Shown: positions 51,601 to 63,700 of the stretch, piece by piece
Numbering within the stretch: position 1 is the stretch's first letter
Layout: every line of letters starts with the position of its first letter
The notes under the pieces: generated by a model
Told to the model about the DNA's origin: nothing
Databases searched by the model: none
The model's input: the letters and a program-made list of their open reading frames with translations, nothing else
Assembly (NCBI RefSeq): GCF_020184175.1
Contig: NC_065532.1
Location: 34,906,001 to 34,970,000, forward strand
Direction of reading: 5' to 3'
DNA from: Aphis gossypii
Taxonomy: Eukaryota; Arthropoda; Insecta; Hemiptera; Aphididae
Length of the DNA: 64,000 nucleotides
Translations under genes and position numbers: made by a program

Positions 51601-54600
51601 TATTCATAAATATTTTGTGATATTGTGGTTCGTACAAGCTAGGGCCTAGGAAGTTACGTTAAGAAGTTATTAAGTAAACAGATGTAATGTTGTACTAGTA
51701 TATAATTTCAAGCTAAGCCATCTTTTTATCCATTATGAAATCATATTGAAGCTATATTTTTTATTGATTATATACTTGTATTTTTAATATTATATATTTT
51801 AATATTTAATTTGTCTATAATGTTTTTATTGACATATTTAAAAGGTGTAAATTAAATTATTAATTTATATTTAAACTTATAAAATATATTAATATAAAAT
51901 TATATATTTACATTAATTTAAAATTATTGCTACTTAATTAGTGCTACTTAATATAGTCATACCTAATGATTTGAAAATATAAGTATAATATTTTTTTTTA
52001 TGAATCTTAATGACATGATGTTGCGATAACAACCAGTTTTGATTTTTAAAATACTCATTACATTTTAACAAAGAATTTATTAGTTTTATAATGTGGTGTT
52101 TTTGTTAGAATTGTTTATTTGTTTCTTTTATTTAGTTTTATTTGTTAATATTTTGTTTAATAGGAGGATACCAATAAGTATAAAGCATATTATCTTTATC
52201 TTCCAACTTAAAATCGAATCATACATATATTACATAATATACAATACATTATATACATTTATTAATTATTTATCTATTTGCTAATTAAGAGATTATTTTT
52301 TTTTTTTGAATAATTTGCTTAAGTACTAAGTAGGTACAAGAAAAAAACTATGAATAAATATTGTGACATTTTTGGTATACTCGGTTTTAACGAATTTGAT
52401 TAAGGTTATTCTGTTAAAACTCAATAAATAATTATCTCATCAAAGTATTTGTATAATACTAAAATGTATACCAGTTATTTATTTCAGTATTTAATTATGT
52501 GAAATAATTTTCAAACAATATTCATTATTTTATGTTAACATAAATATTGTGCAAATGCATAATATCCGATATCTATGCTTTCTCAGTTATTTATAATAAC
52601 TTTTTCTATTTTTTTTTTATGTGGGTGTACACACTATACGTCTACACGGAACAAGCTTATATTCATTTCGTGTAAAGTTGTAAAGTTTAAAAGTTATGTA
52701 TACTTAATTGTGTATTACTCTTTAATGTGTAAAAAATGAAATTTTGTTTGATGAATTTCTTATTGGACTTCATTGGCTTTTAATACTACTCATTCGAGAT
52801 TTTAAATATCAGTTTCTTAAAATTAAATGGTGCTTTATGAAAATATATTGTATTACATATTCATTCAAATGGATAAACTCGAGGAATTTAAAAAAAAAAA
52901 AACCACGCGAATAAATAAATAAATAATAATTTAATTACACAATAACAATATTAGGTAATATACTTTTATTGTAATGAAATCTCATCAAGTGTGTCACATG
53001 TTATGTAACTTGTATCTAAACTTAACACACATTAATTCTGCCGAAGTAGATATATATTAATATATTATTATAATAAAAACTTATAAAATAAAATATTTAT
53101 AACAACAGATCAAATATAATACTCATGTGTTTTCTTTTGTAGTTGGTATTATAATAAGACTTGCGAATTCACGCAGTTTAATTGGTGTAGTTTATTTTAT
53201 TACAACTATTATATAAAGTAAAACAGCCATTAAAATGTTGTACACGTATCTCACGTAGTCGTTTTAAAATTTAAACTATTTACAAAGTCATAAACAATAT
53301 TATCACAGTCGATTTTGTTTTGGAATCAAAATGAGTATACTACAAAAACTATAGACACTGGACCTTCGTCTTGAAGAGTTCTTGAAGAGAAGTTAGTGGA
53401 CATAGCTGTATTCTTATTTTATTCCTATTTGAATTTAACGATATGAGCGTAGCTATAAGATTACTAAATATTATTTTTAAATCGCAGTTGCACATAACAA
53501 AATTACTATTAAATATATTGAATATATATTATATAGTAATGATATAATTTATGTATACTATATAAGTAACCTTGTACTAAACATCAACTTAAATCTACAA
53601 ATTGCATTATATTTATTTATAAATTTATAAATTATTAAGTTATCAATATATTATGTGTTAGGTATAAATTGTATTAGAATATAATAGATATCTTATAATT
53701 TTTATCATACAATTTTAATTGTATCAATAAAAATATGAACGACCAAATGTTAAAATTCATAAAATTAAACGTGTTTCTATAATTTAAATTTCAATATTAA
53801 AAAATATATATATATATTTATGTGTTTTTAGCTAATTTTAAAGTATCTATGTGAGAGCGTGTTTTTCTTTTTTCTTTATTATCGCCTATTGGCGAAGTTA
53901 AAATGCTTAGGTTTTCAATACAGTGATTTCTAGTAAGTAGTAACAGATTGGATCTAGTTGGTATTTAAGGCCAAAAGTAAAAGTTCATAATTTTTTTCTG
54001 TTAATAATCAGGTAAAATAACGGAAACTATAAAAAAAACCTAGAATCAATTTTTTGAAAAATCGATTTTCTTATTTTGTTATTAAAAAATAATAATAATT
54101 GTGTAAACTTAACTAGACATTTATACTAAATTTTAATATTAATAAAATAATAATATAAATGGCGATTATAGTTAGGTAGGATATGATGGCATGTGTGTTG
54201 CTGAAATTCCCAGGTGGCCATCCGATAGGAATGATGTGGATGTTCCTTTGGGAACTAGGAATGGAATTGGTAGCTTAACATCAGCGTCGTCGGGCAACTG
54301 GTGCGTCCACTGTTCCATGCCATGTCCCTTTTAGTATTTTATGCAGTATAATTTTCAAAACATGTATACTGTAATTAAATAAAAAGTTGAGCGTAAATCT
54401 ACAATAATTATTATGAGGATTTTAAGTTAGAATTTTGACGGAAAATGTTCAATTAGTTATATATTTAAGATTTCAAAATTTTAACTATTTTAGGTTCTTC
54501 ATGACTAGTTCTTATTGAAAATTAGAAACCTAAATAAATGTACAAGTATACAATTTTTTTTTCATATTTGGACGAAATTAAATACTTAAAAAATGCATAA

Positions 54601-55328
54601 TTGTTTTTATCGTTTTGTTATAATTTAAAATAATATGTATAATGTATATATATATTTATATATATTCTTTTTACCTACTATATGCAAACATATTTTTAAA
54701 TTATTTAGATTAGGTTTAAGGTATTGTCTATGTATAGTATTTATAGTCAATGTATTATTAACATAGTAAACTTAATAAAATTATTATATATTATAAAATA
54801 TTCTAAATAATATAGGTTGACATCAGGTCTTTGCTTATAGGATTATTTATCATATATAATGATTTATCATTGAATTTAAATTTAACACATCCATTACAGT
54901 AACCTACTGAATTATGAGGTTACAATCGACTCCTATTATTGTTGAGCGGTGTTAACCTATATTTTCCCTCTTTTTTAGGGTTGAAACTACAAGTATTTAA
55001 TTTCAGTATCTTTTATAGGTGAATAAAATGGAATGGTGGTCTAAACTGGTAGTTTCAGATATCGAAATATCTACCAAAAAGATCAACCCAGAACCGTCCA
55101 AACTTTCTGACCTAGAGGGTGAAACCAGGTCCATGGTGGAGAAAATGATGTACGATCAACAACAAAAGAATATGGGATTACCTACGTCGGACGAGCAGAA
55201 AAAACAGAACGTTCTCCAAAAGTAAGTTTATTTTATGTTTTTACTTTCGTTGTTTTAACTGTTAATATTTTTACAGGTTTATGGAACAACATCCCGAGAT
55301 GGACTTTTCCAAGTGTAAATTCAATTAA
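30619..55328 (+). CDS. nudC: NudC nuclear distribution protein, 324 aa
   Basis: Seven coding exons: 30619-30696, 31910-31990, 32074-32265, 35667-35840, 48105-48299, 55019-55221, 55277-55328; all GT-AG and in phase. NudC is a cytoplasmic HSP90 co-chaperone of the dynein/LIS1 pathway needed for nuclear migration, mitosis and cytokinesis. The N-terminal NudC domain (ERFDSMLLALAQQH, TFFSFLGRKTDFFIG) is followed by a charged coiled coil ending in ELTDEEAEQLQKELD, an acidic linker, and the CS/p23-like chaperone domain (~163-253) that opens DLPNYRWTQTLSDIE. The C-terminus (NKMEWWSKLVVSD, GETRSMVEKMMYDQQQ, LPTSDEQKK, EQHPEMDFSK) is nearly identical to animal NudC. Human NUDC has 331 residues, so it is complete. 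Introns 4 and 5 are very large (12.3 and 6.7 kb); intron 4 houses an antisense gene. Start MSNSNEERFDSM matches the family start. Confidence 0.97.
30697..31909 (+). other. nudC intron 1
   Basis: A 1.2-kb AT-rich intron after residue 26, phase 0. The stretch 31500-31760 is slightly less AT-rich and may be an old repeat fragment. No gene inside. Confidence 0.75.
32266..35666 (+). other. nudC intron 3 (3.4 kb)
   Basis: Donor TTG|GTGAGA and acceptor TGTTTTAG bound an AT-rich intron. Segments 32640-33180 and 35080-35130 contain G- or C-rich motifs (CTGGCCCTGGGCCCC, GGGAGGGGGGTGATCGCCC) like the ends of the small transposons elsewhere in this window, and may be transposon relics. The short frames present are low-complexity. 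Confidence 0.6.
36221..36226 (-). promoter_or_regulatory. Candidate polyadenylation signal of the nested gene
   Basis: Reverse-strand AATAAA about 60 bases past the proposed stop codon of the nested membrane-protein gene, which supports the choice of last exon. Confidence 0.4.
36285..42377 (-). CDS. Single-pass membrane protein of unknown function, 154 aa, nested in nudC intron 4
   Basis: Four exons read downward: 42377-42327 (17 codons, MSPKLDSVIDIDNTIID), 38177-38067, 37104-36837 and 36319-36285. All have GT-AG borders: GAT|GTAAGT, TTATGTAG|GTG, AAG|GTAAAC, TTATTATAG|AGT, CACA|GTAAGT, TTTTTTTAG|GAA. Phases agree throughout. The first ~110 residues are polar and Ser-rich (SSSRQDNSSDKSQPSSSTSP, then DTLSVASSNHFTIVNG), then a Lys/Arg-Cys stretch (HKSRKPTTCCCERHQ), a hydrophobic segment of about 23 residues (LTVLVISMTIVFFLTIVYCIYYV) and a short tail. 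Basic residues before the membrane segment favour a cytoplasmic N-terminus with a short lumenal or outer tail. The CCC cluster next to the membrane could be palmitoylated. I do not recognise the family. The last exon (11 residues) is the least certain; reading through its donor would end at 36769. Confidence 0.72.
42378..42700 (-). promoter_or_regulatory. Putative promoter/5' UTR of the nested membrane-protein gene
   Basis: Upstream of the nested gene's start, 42440-42540 is distinctly less AT-rich and contains CpGs (GTGGCCGGCGAAAC, CAGCGCACGAG), unlike the rest of the intron. This is consistent with an internal promoter firing antisense to nudC. No core element was fixed. Confidence 0.4.
48300..55018 (+). 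other. nudC intron 5 (6.7 kb)
   Basis: Donor AAG|GTAAAT, acceptor TTTTATAG. AT-rich with no framed coding exon. A less AT-rich patch at 54175-54335 stands out and is described as a finding. A segment near 53940-54000 (TTGGATCTAGTTGG..) is loosely similar to one near 58826-58870 and may be a dispersed repeat. Confidence 0.75.
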
Positions 55329-55454
55329 ACCCGCTCAAAACCAAGAAAACAAAAAATATATATATAAAGAACAGCATTAAATGAGAATTGAAATAATAAA
55401 AATAATGTTATCACTTACAGTTTCTTTAGATGAATTCAAAAGTTTTTGGATTAA

Positions 55455-55460
55455 AATAAA
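55455..55460 (+). promoter_or_regulatory. Candidate polyadenylation signal of nudC
   Basis: AATAAA 127 bases past the stop codon, followed about 20 bases later by the GT-rich GTGGTTTTGTGTCC, a typical downstream element. This gives a short 3' UTR. Confidence 0.6.
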
Positions 55461-55499
55461 AGTATTGTAAATTTAATTGTGGTTTTGTGTCCTTCGACC

Positions 55500-58400
55500 G
55501 AGTTCCATACAATAATGTGTTACCTGATTGGTTCATTTTATTAAATCGTTCGACGTTATCTGTTTAGTCACCCGGATCAGCAAAAAGCGTTTTGGTATTA
55601 TGCTGCGCATTATTGGTATTATAATTTCAAATTAATCTCCAATCAATTGATAACGCGTATTACATTTTCTTTCGTAGGTAAATATTATTGTTTTTAGCTA
55701 AACTTATAAATTTAACAATACAAAAAATGAATATGTATATTATTATGTATGGTTTCGATTTAGTGTATACAGCTTTTTCAAGATTGTTTAGTCATTGAAT
55801 AATACACTTAGAAAGAAAAATCTGAATTGGTATGTGCACTGAAATTCTCCATGAGCGTTTATTGAAAAATAAATAGTATGAAACGTTGTCAACAATAAAA
55901 TATCATATTATTTTAGTCGTGTCGAATAAGAAACATTACTTAGTATGAAAAATAATTCTTATTAGGTAATATAAGTAGGTATGTATACTTTGAATAGATT
56001 TTATAAAATTGTGCACTTATTATATTTAAAACAAACATAACGTCAAAAAAAAAAAAAATGTTAGAATACATTATCTGCTCGTGATTTATTTGATAATGGT
56101 TAGGAAAAATAAAAAAATATCGCTAAAAACTAGGAACAAGGTCTTAGATACGCTTCTTATTTTACTTGTACTCGATTAATGGCTATACGAAGGTATGATA
56201 GGCCGCTATTGATTGTGTGAGATTCTTAATTGAAACTTACCGTTGGTTCCTGTTCAACAGTGCGTGGTGTTTCCGTGTATATGCATTACTTACGACGCGA
56301 CGTGAGTTCTGTGCTCAAGAAATTAACGTACCTACCCACGATAAGACATGGTTAATGTCAATGTGTCGGGACTCTGGGGACTAAAAGCTTAATTTGTTTG
56401 AAAATTACACAACTGCGGCGTTCTAATATAATACTCGGAATTTATTTGGTCAAATTATATTAACGTTAATGAACACATTTATCACTGATTGCGTAAAATG
56501 ATTGACCAAGTGATCTACAAATTTGAATTACAGCCAACGCCGCGTTGTGTGAATAAATTAGATACGTACGTAGATGGATCGAGTCGGATAAATATGGAAA
56601 TTGCGTAAAATTAGGTATTCATTATCGAGATAAATAACCTAAACGCTTAACCGAACGAAATCTCGACATTCCACAAGGTTAAACATATATCGTTCCACTG
56701 TTAAATATATAGCATTGGTTATCAATTAGATATATTATCATACCTATATTTATTGTCAATGATTATAGTACTGTAGATTGTTGCAGTATATCGCTAATCA
56801 AATATTCCGATCACGAGCACACGACTGTATCCATAAAGATTATGATATTCTTTAAACTGTAAGTCGTAAACGTTTAGGGATCGTGCGAATTGTCTTTTTA
56901 TTCAAAAAACGAAACGTGTTTTAATTTGTTTTACGGGCGGAAGTGAACGTTTAATAAAGTCATAAAAAAAAGTACGCCCGACGACGAGACGAACAACATA
57001 ATAATAATATTCTACTTTGTTTTTGACAGCTACAAACGGAAAATCATTAACAGAATTATATTCTGCTGATAACGTAACATGATGTTTATAAACGGAATAA
57101 TAATATAAAGTTTACTGTAAAGGTTATATCGTCTAATTTAATGTAATATCGCATTGATAGAAAATCACAAAAGAATACTTACTACACAGCAAAAGGTACT
57201 TCACATAAAAATATTCGTTTATGTTAGCTATACTGATCTGTAAATGAGTCCGTACTAAATACTGTATGCTGAATCATTTACAGAACATTAATAAAATGTA
57301 GTTTGAATTAATACATCAACGGTCAACACGACAATTCAATAAATATATAACTCGTTTGTATAACGTCATCGCTACTATTACATTTTTATCCCGTTTATGG
57401 AAGTACTGTGCGTAGGTATATAGCAGATATAGTCTATCCTCTGTATAGTCTATAATATTATGATATGCAATCGCGTGCCTACAAATCGATTTGTGTCCGG
57501 TTATGCGTCACACTGTACACGTGAAAAATGTACGGCAATATCAAAAAACGGAAATCTGAAATCGTTGTTTTTATTATTTACGAGCTCACATTGTGATTGT
57601 ATCCGCTCGGAGCGATAATGGAAAAATCACTAAACGAATCAACGATAAATGGAACTTTGATGGAGATCAATTGGGTATCGAAATCGCAAATGTCTTTTAG
57701 GTATTATATTATATTCTATAAGTAATAGAGCCGATAGATTATGACGTATCTCACGTACTTACCTATATTGTTATAATATTAGTTACTACTAACATTGTAT
57801 GCTTTTAAAAATGCCATGTGAATATTATATCGAATGTAACTCATGTATATCTCACAACTATTGGATTTTTTTTTTTAGTTCTATTATATACATGGATCAT
57901 TTTTAAAAATTTTCGTTTTTATTATTTTTTTTTACCTTATTTTTATGTAGGTTGTGTATTATACATTTATTGCGTAATTTCGGTTTTGAGACACCAGTGC
58001 AAAAATAATAAAATATTTTTGACACACTTGCCCCGTCGATATTGGTACAAATACTGTGAGGCTTAGCTCCCAATTGAAAATAAGTCTCTGTCACATATTA
58101 ATCTTTATCAATGTTTTTCGGCCTTCAATTTTTTATTTTTACCTATATTTTAGAAGATGCATTTGTGTAAGATCGTAGATAAATTAAACGGAACTTGGTA
58201 AAATTAAATAATAAAAATAAAAATAAATACAGTATTTTATAAATTATCCAAGATATTTAAGTCAATTAATATATATATATATTATATTTAAATCAGTATT
58301 TTTTTTTTATTTATTTATTTATTTATTTTTTTTTTATTGTGTAAATTAACACTTTTCATGCTTAAAATATATATTTAATGTTTATTATAAAGAGTTATAA

Positions 58401-59519
58401 TATCATGCTCACTCATCTTTAAAATTAATAAAAAAAGTTTAAATTCTTGTGTTTGGAATACTAAAAGATTATATTTGCAAAACATACTGTATTGTACTAT
58501 ACTTTATACTATATAACTATTTTTTTTAAATTTTTTTTATGAGTGTCTTATACTTCTGTAATAAGTAGTAAAAACTTTTTTTTGTGAAAATCTGGCTAAA
58601 TCTTAATTTATGCGCTTAGTTCCCTTAAGTGTTTTTCAAGCCTCTCTTAAACTAATATTAGGTTCTGAGTAAAGAAATAAATGTAATAATTTTACAATTA
58701 AGTGTATTTTACGAGTCTGTAAACATTTGATACTGTAGAAAAAATTATTCGATCTTCGTCTTCAAGAAAAGTTTTTGATATACATGTTATATATTATGTG
58801 TATTGTGTATATGATGTATATATATTGGATCTAGTTTGCACTTTAAGGGACTAAAAGTAGAAATTTTCCAGTAAATTATAAAATAATCGAGAAAAAAAAT
58901 ACGAATAATGAAACTACTTATGTAAGTAATACAAGTTTTCTTAGAGATTATTTAAAAAATAACTGTAATTAACCATGTTTTTGAATTTGTTAGCTTCACG
59001 CTCGTGTGTTATTTTCATTTGATAGTGCGGTAAAGTGGACATTTCAGAATTCATCAGGTTTGGTTGTTAGTCTGCTTCTCTGGTCGCTTGTTTTTAGATG
59101 ATTGACCACCCACGAATTAAAGTGATAGGTACAGTATTATACTTATAACAGTTTTAACTTATGAGACTCGGAATTTAAAGCATATTATGCTTCTTTTTTT
59201 TTTTTTATAAATGAGATTAAAATTTAATTTTTATTCGTAAATTCGTTTTACATCATTCTGATTCCAAATAAACTAATTTATTTTTACTTTTTTCGGTTTT
59301 ATTTTTATGTAAATGCTTTTTTGTTTTTTTCGGTTATTCCAGATGTGAATTTTTATATGTTTATTATCTTATAGAAACAAAAAAAATTAAATTAATAAGA
59401 AACGTAAAAACCCAGAATGCGTTATAGGTATTGGATTATTATTACTGCTTTCGTTATCGGCTTGTTTATGGAATGTATTAAACGTATAGAATAGATGACC
59501 ATTGACCAATCTATATGTT
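55500..59519. other. Intergenic sequence downstream of nudC, no gene seen
   Basis: Mostly AT-rich. The part from about 56150 to 57700 is less AT-rich with scattered CpGs, but I found no coding frame with family resemblance or consistent splice phases. Frames such as the one at 57818-58066 are hydrophobic translations of T-rich DNA. Confidence 0.5.
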
Positions 59520-59729
59520 ATAGTCTGCAGTGCCTATACGACCAGTCTACCTATAACATCGATGTCGACCAATTCAAAATTTAAGATATAGTGTTGTAAT
59601 TTGAAACCTCTTGTATGAAGTATGCACCGATCACTTCAGTGGATGTATAGAGAGTTCGTTTTCTACGTTTGAAAATATTCTGTCGGACAATAGTCAGTTT
59701 TACTACTGCAAATCTAGAAAAATACAAGG
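59520..59729 (+). other. Candidate noncoding first exon ending in a strong splice donor
   Basis: A less AT-rich stretch ends ATACAAG|GTAAGTAATT, a near-perfect donor with the exon end at 59729. TCAGT-type initiator motifs occur near 59635 and 59692. It might be a 5' UTR exon of a plus-strand gene lying beyond the window. There is no downstream coding exon here to confirm it. Confidence 0.3.
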
Positions 59730-60343
59730 TAAGTAATTAATTCTTTTTTTAAATTTTATATTCAGTTTAATAACTAGTTCATGTTAATTTTTTTTTTAAA
59801 ACAATCGTGTGCTTTTTTTGTTATTCATTATGATTTAAAATCCGAGCCCTAGTTGGAACTTATATTTGAGATGTACGATTTGTACCTAAGTAGGTACAGA
59901 TAAAAAAAAAAATATTGTATTGAACATAACGAATTTAATATTAGTTTTATAGATGTCTTGAATTTTTGTGCGATTAATATATAACTAGTTAAAACCAATA
60001 TAGTCGCATAAAATTTTAAATTTAAATATTTAATTTATTTAAAAATTAGATTTTGAACTTTTTTTTGAATATTATGTATATATATATTTATATACTTACC
60101 TACGTTCAATAATAGATTTTTATATGCTTTTGCAGTTCTATCATTTTTCAAATGACCATATAAATCATATGGGCAGTTTAATTAAAAATAATTTTACTGG
60201 GGAGACTTTGGGCCCCAAGTCTTCCCCTCGGTCACGTTCCCGCGTATCGTTTTATTGTTTCTCCGGGCACTTGCTTCAAACGTATAGGTATAACGTGGCT
60301 GTGTTTTAAAATATTTGAAAATGTATCATTGTTCGACACCTAT

Positions 60344-60360
60344 ACACACACACACACACA
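60344..60360. repeat. (AC)n microsatellite
   Basis: Eight or so uninterrupted AC units. Confidence 0.85.
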
Positions 60361-60750
60361 CCCACACGTGAAAAGGAAAGACGACAGAACGTATTTGTCG
60401 CCATGTGTGTGACACGCATATGTATAGGTAACAGCTGTATACATAATGTACAGCATAGAAAATATCGATTTTCGATGGCAATATTCGAGTCGCGGACTAC
60501 TCTCCGCGCGCGTCGTTTCACCGGTATAGACGCGAGAAGAATCGTTGTGGGGAGTAACGAGAAATCCGACTTGACAGCTAACACGTTAAGGTGGTATATA
60601 ATAATAATATGTACGCGTGCGCGTGTTTTTAGAGGTTTTCCCTTGCTTTTAGTATAAGCTTATAGTGGGCTCAACATCGGAAAATGGCTGACAAGACGAA
60701 TCCGCACGTGTCCGCTTTTACGGAAAAATGCGATTTCGTGTCTTTAGCGC

Positions 60751-60753
<3 letters not shown>

Positions 60754-60788
<35 letters not shown>
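60754..60788. repeat. (TG)n microsatellite
   Basis: About 17 uninterrupted TG units, about 400 bp from the (AC)n run and in the opposite sense. Likely length-polymorphic and useful as a marker. Confidence 0.95.
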
Positions 60789-60789
<1 letters not shown>

Positions 60790-63700
60790 CTATATAATAT
60801 TATGTGGTGTATAACTATATTATATTAGTGCAGCTGGTGGGCATGGCATTGCGGCAGCGGCGTCGTACGCGGAAACATATTTTTTTCAACAAACTATTAT
60901 ATGGGCTGCCGTCGCAGCTGCGAGCTGCAGACTCGCAAAGAGCGATTTTCCGACGTTATTGAATCTTGACATAATTAACGATATTGTATAATATGTACAA
61001 TGAGAAGTATTATTATACGACTTGCGATCGCACGATTAGAATACTATATAATAATATTCAAGTCGTCTGATCAATCGTTACAATTAGATGATTTGATGTT
61101 CTCGTCGTCGTTCGCGACGGTATTATATAAATTTTGAATACGACATATTATATGTACAACGGGCATATGATTACATACTACGAAAATATTTGGCTTTTAT
61201 ACAATATCATAGTCGGTAACAGAATTACTACAATTAATATCGTCGTACGCAAGATTATATTGTTCGTCTATTCTAATAATTAATAATACTATAATACGTG
61301 TATAGGAACCTACGTACAATAGTATAATATGTACGTAAGGTATCTCGAGTATATATAATCTGAAAGACGGAGGGTTTAAAATATATGTTTGTCGGACTGG
61401 ATTACATCGGGATCGTACGGCGAATGGACCTGAAAGAACTTGGCGGGGTTTTCAGAATGAAAAAAGTGTCTGAATCACATTTAGGTCAGATTTTTAATAA
61501 GCTCGCGAGCTTATCAAAAAAATAATATTAAACGAGTTTTGGAGGTAGGTATTACAACACTACGCGCGTATTATAGGCTTATCGCTCATGATAATATTAT
61601 TATCATTACACACGGTAAATTAGTCGAATGGAATAATGTGTTAATACGATATTAGTTAAGTCAGTAAAATACATTAAGTACATTTTATAAAATTATAATG
61701 ATATTATTAAATGCACAGACGGATATATTAAATATTTTTGACTTGAGGTGGCCGAAAACGATTCAGTTTCGCATATCTTTATAAAGCTTGATTGCAATTT
61801 ATTTGCAATACACATTATTATTTTTTATGTAATACGTCATGATATAAGTATGGCTCAATAGTCCAACATCACATCAATTATTATAGCCGTAGAAAATCAA
61901 TTTATTCAAGAATTTCCAACATTAATCCATAAATAAATAGGTTCAATTTAATTGAACATCTATATTTCAAAAACCAATTGTGAAATTTGAAATTTATTTA
62001 AAACAAGTTAATTTTTAAAAACTGTTAATTGTTTGTCAACTCGAAATCAAAAATAGTTTGTTTTTCTACATTTTTATAACAAAATATTATTTTTACAAAT
62101 ATCAAAAAGCTCACATAGTAGGTATTGTAGGTATTGTTAAATAAAACTTAATTAATTTAATTTTTTTTTTTATATGAATAAGATTAAAAAAAGCTTTTAA
62201 TATTAATAAAAATAATTGTTAATTGTACAACCACTTGAAACATTTTTTTTCTGTATGCGTGCTATTAATTTATGATTTTCTTATAGATTACTGTTGAAAA
62301 AAAAAGTCATACTTAAATATATTGATACTTTCCAAGAAGATACTTTGAGTTATGCTGGTTTTTGTTGTGGACACCGTTCGTATCATAAAGACAAACACGT
62401 ACGTATTTATGATTGTATATACGCCCTCCATCTCTGCTCACCAGATATTAAACCGAAAATCGTGTTTTATAATTTAGGAAAAGACGGGCGCGACCGAACG
62501 TATAATACATATATACCTAATGGTATCACACCCTTCATAAACTATATATAAATAAATATGTATGCTATTTAGTTAGTGGACGTTTCGTTAAATCGTCGGT
62601 ATAATATATTCGCAAACGGAAATGTTGCCTTTTTTGGCAAAACATTTTACGCGACACGTGTCATTCGGTGGACCCCGCTATAAATATTCATAACGATATG
62701 GCATGGTGCGAATAACGGACCAAGAAATCCGCTATAAAGTTTCATTTAGAAAATTGCACCGATATATTATATAGGTATATGCACTTTACACGATGTTGTT
62801 TTGCATACATTATCGACCGTGCGCGCGCATCCATATATTATTTTGTATAATGTACCCAGTGTGAGTGTTTAGACTCACAATAAACAAAACGAACGTGTGC
62901 GACCCTCGAAGTCTTGGCGCTAAATCGCGAAAACGAAGTGACACCGAAGAACGACATTAGTACATAGTTTGTTTCTGAAAGTGCACTCACTTATCTTTGT
63001 CTTATATTTTTATTACTACGAAAACCGTTTGAGCGTTCGCCGTAGTTCAGTGTCGTGTGACACACATATATATATGTACATTATGGGTTGGATATACTCG
63101 TACATAATATATATAATATACCATATTATATATAGGTAGATACAAGATACACCGTTATTCATTAACCTTCACCAACGCCCCCATTTAACCTTCTAAGAAC
63201 ACACACACGCATTGAGATTTTTGGGAATATTAACTAAAAACCATAATATTTTCAAATACTTAGGTATATATTATGATTAAAATAAAAAACTCAAAAAATA
63301 TATATTCATTTTTTTTTTTTAGACGAGAACCACCCTTTTTCCCCACTGTGAATTATTATTAAGCTCCTGGACGTTTTGGCCACGATGAAGCTATGAATGT
63401 CATTATAGGTATAATATGGTCTTATAAGCATAATTCAAAATTCTCAAATTTAAAATTTAAATAAATACGTTTTAAAAGAATAAATGTGAGTATGAGCATA
63501 ATTTGTTGGTAAATCATCCTATATTATATGAAACATGATAATATATATTGTAATGGGCGTGTGACCTTTGTGTTGCTGGTGTTTTATACTCTTGGATATT
63601 ATACGACGACACGATGACGCGGAGCATCAAACGTCGAGCTATTGGTTTGTATATAATATAACAATAATAATATATAAAACACGTGCGTTTGCTATTGTTT

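Noticed and set aside
60685..60790. ATG in good context opening MADKTNPHVSAF
   Set aside because: The frame runs straight into the (TG)n microsatellite as Cys-Val repeats and stops; no splice donor before that gives a sensible exon.
62294..62551. An 85-codon frame with several Cys and His residues
   Set aside because: Cys/His spacing fits no zinc-finger class, the N-terminus is a poly-Lys translation of an A-run, and no splice partner was found.
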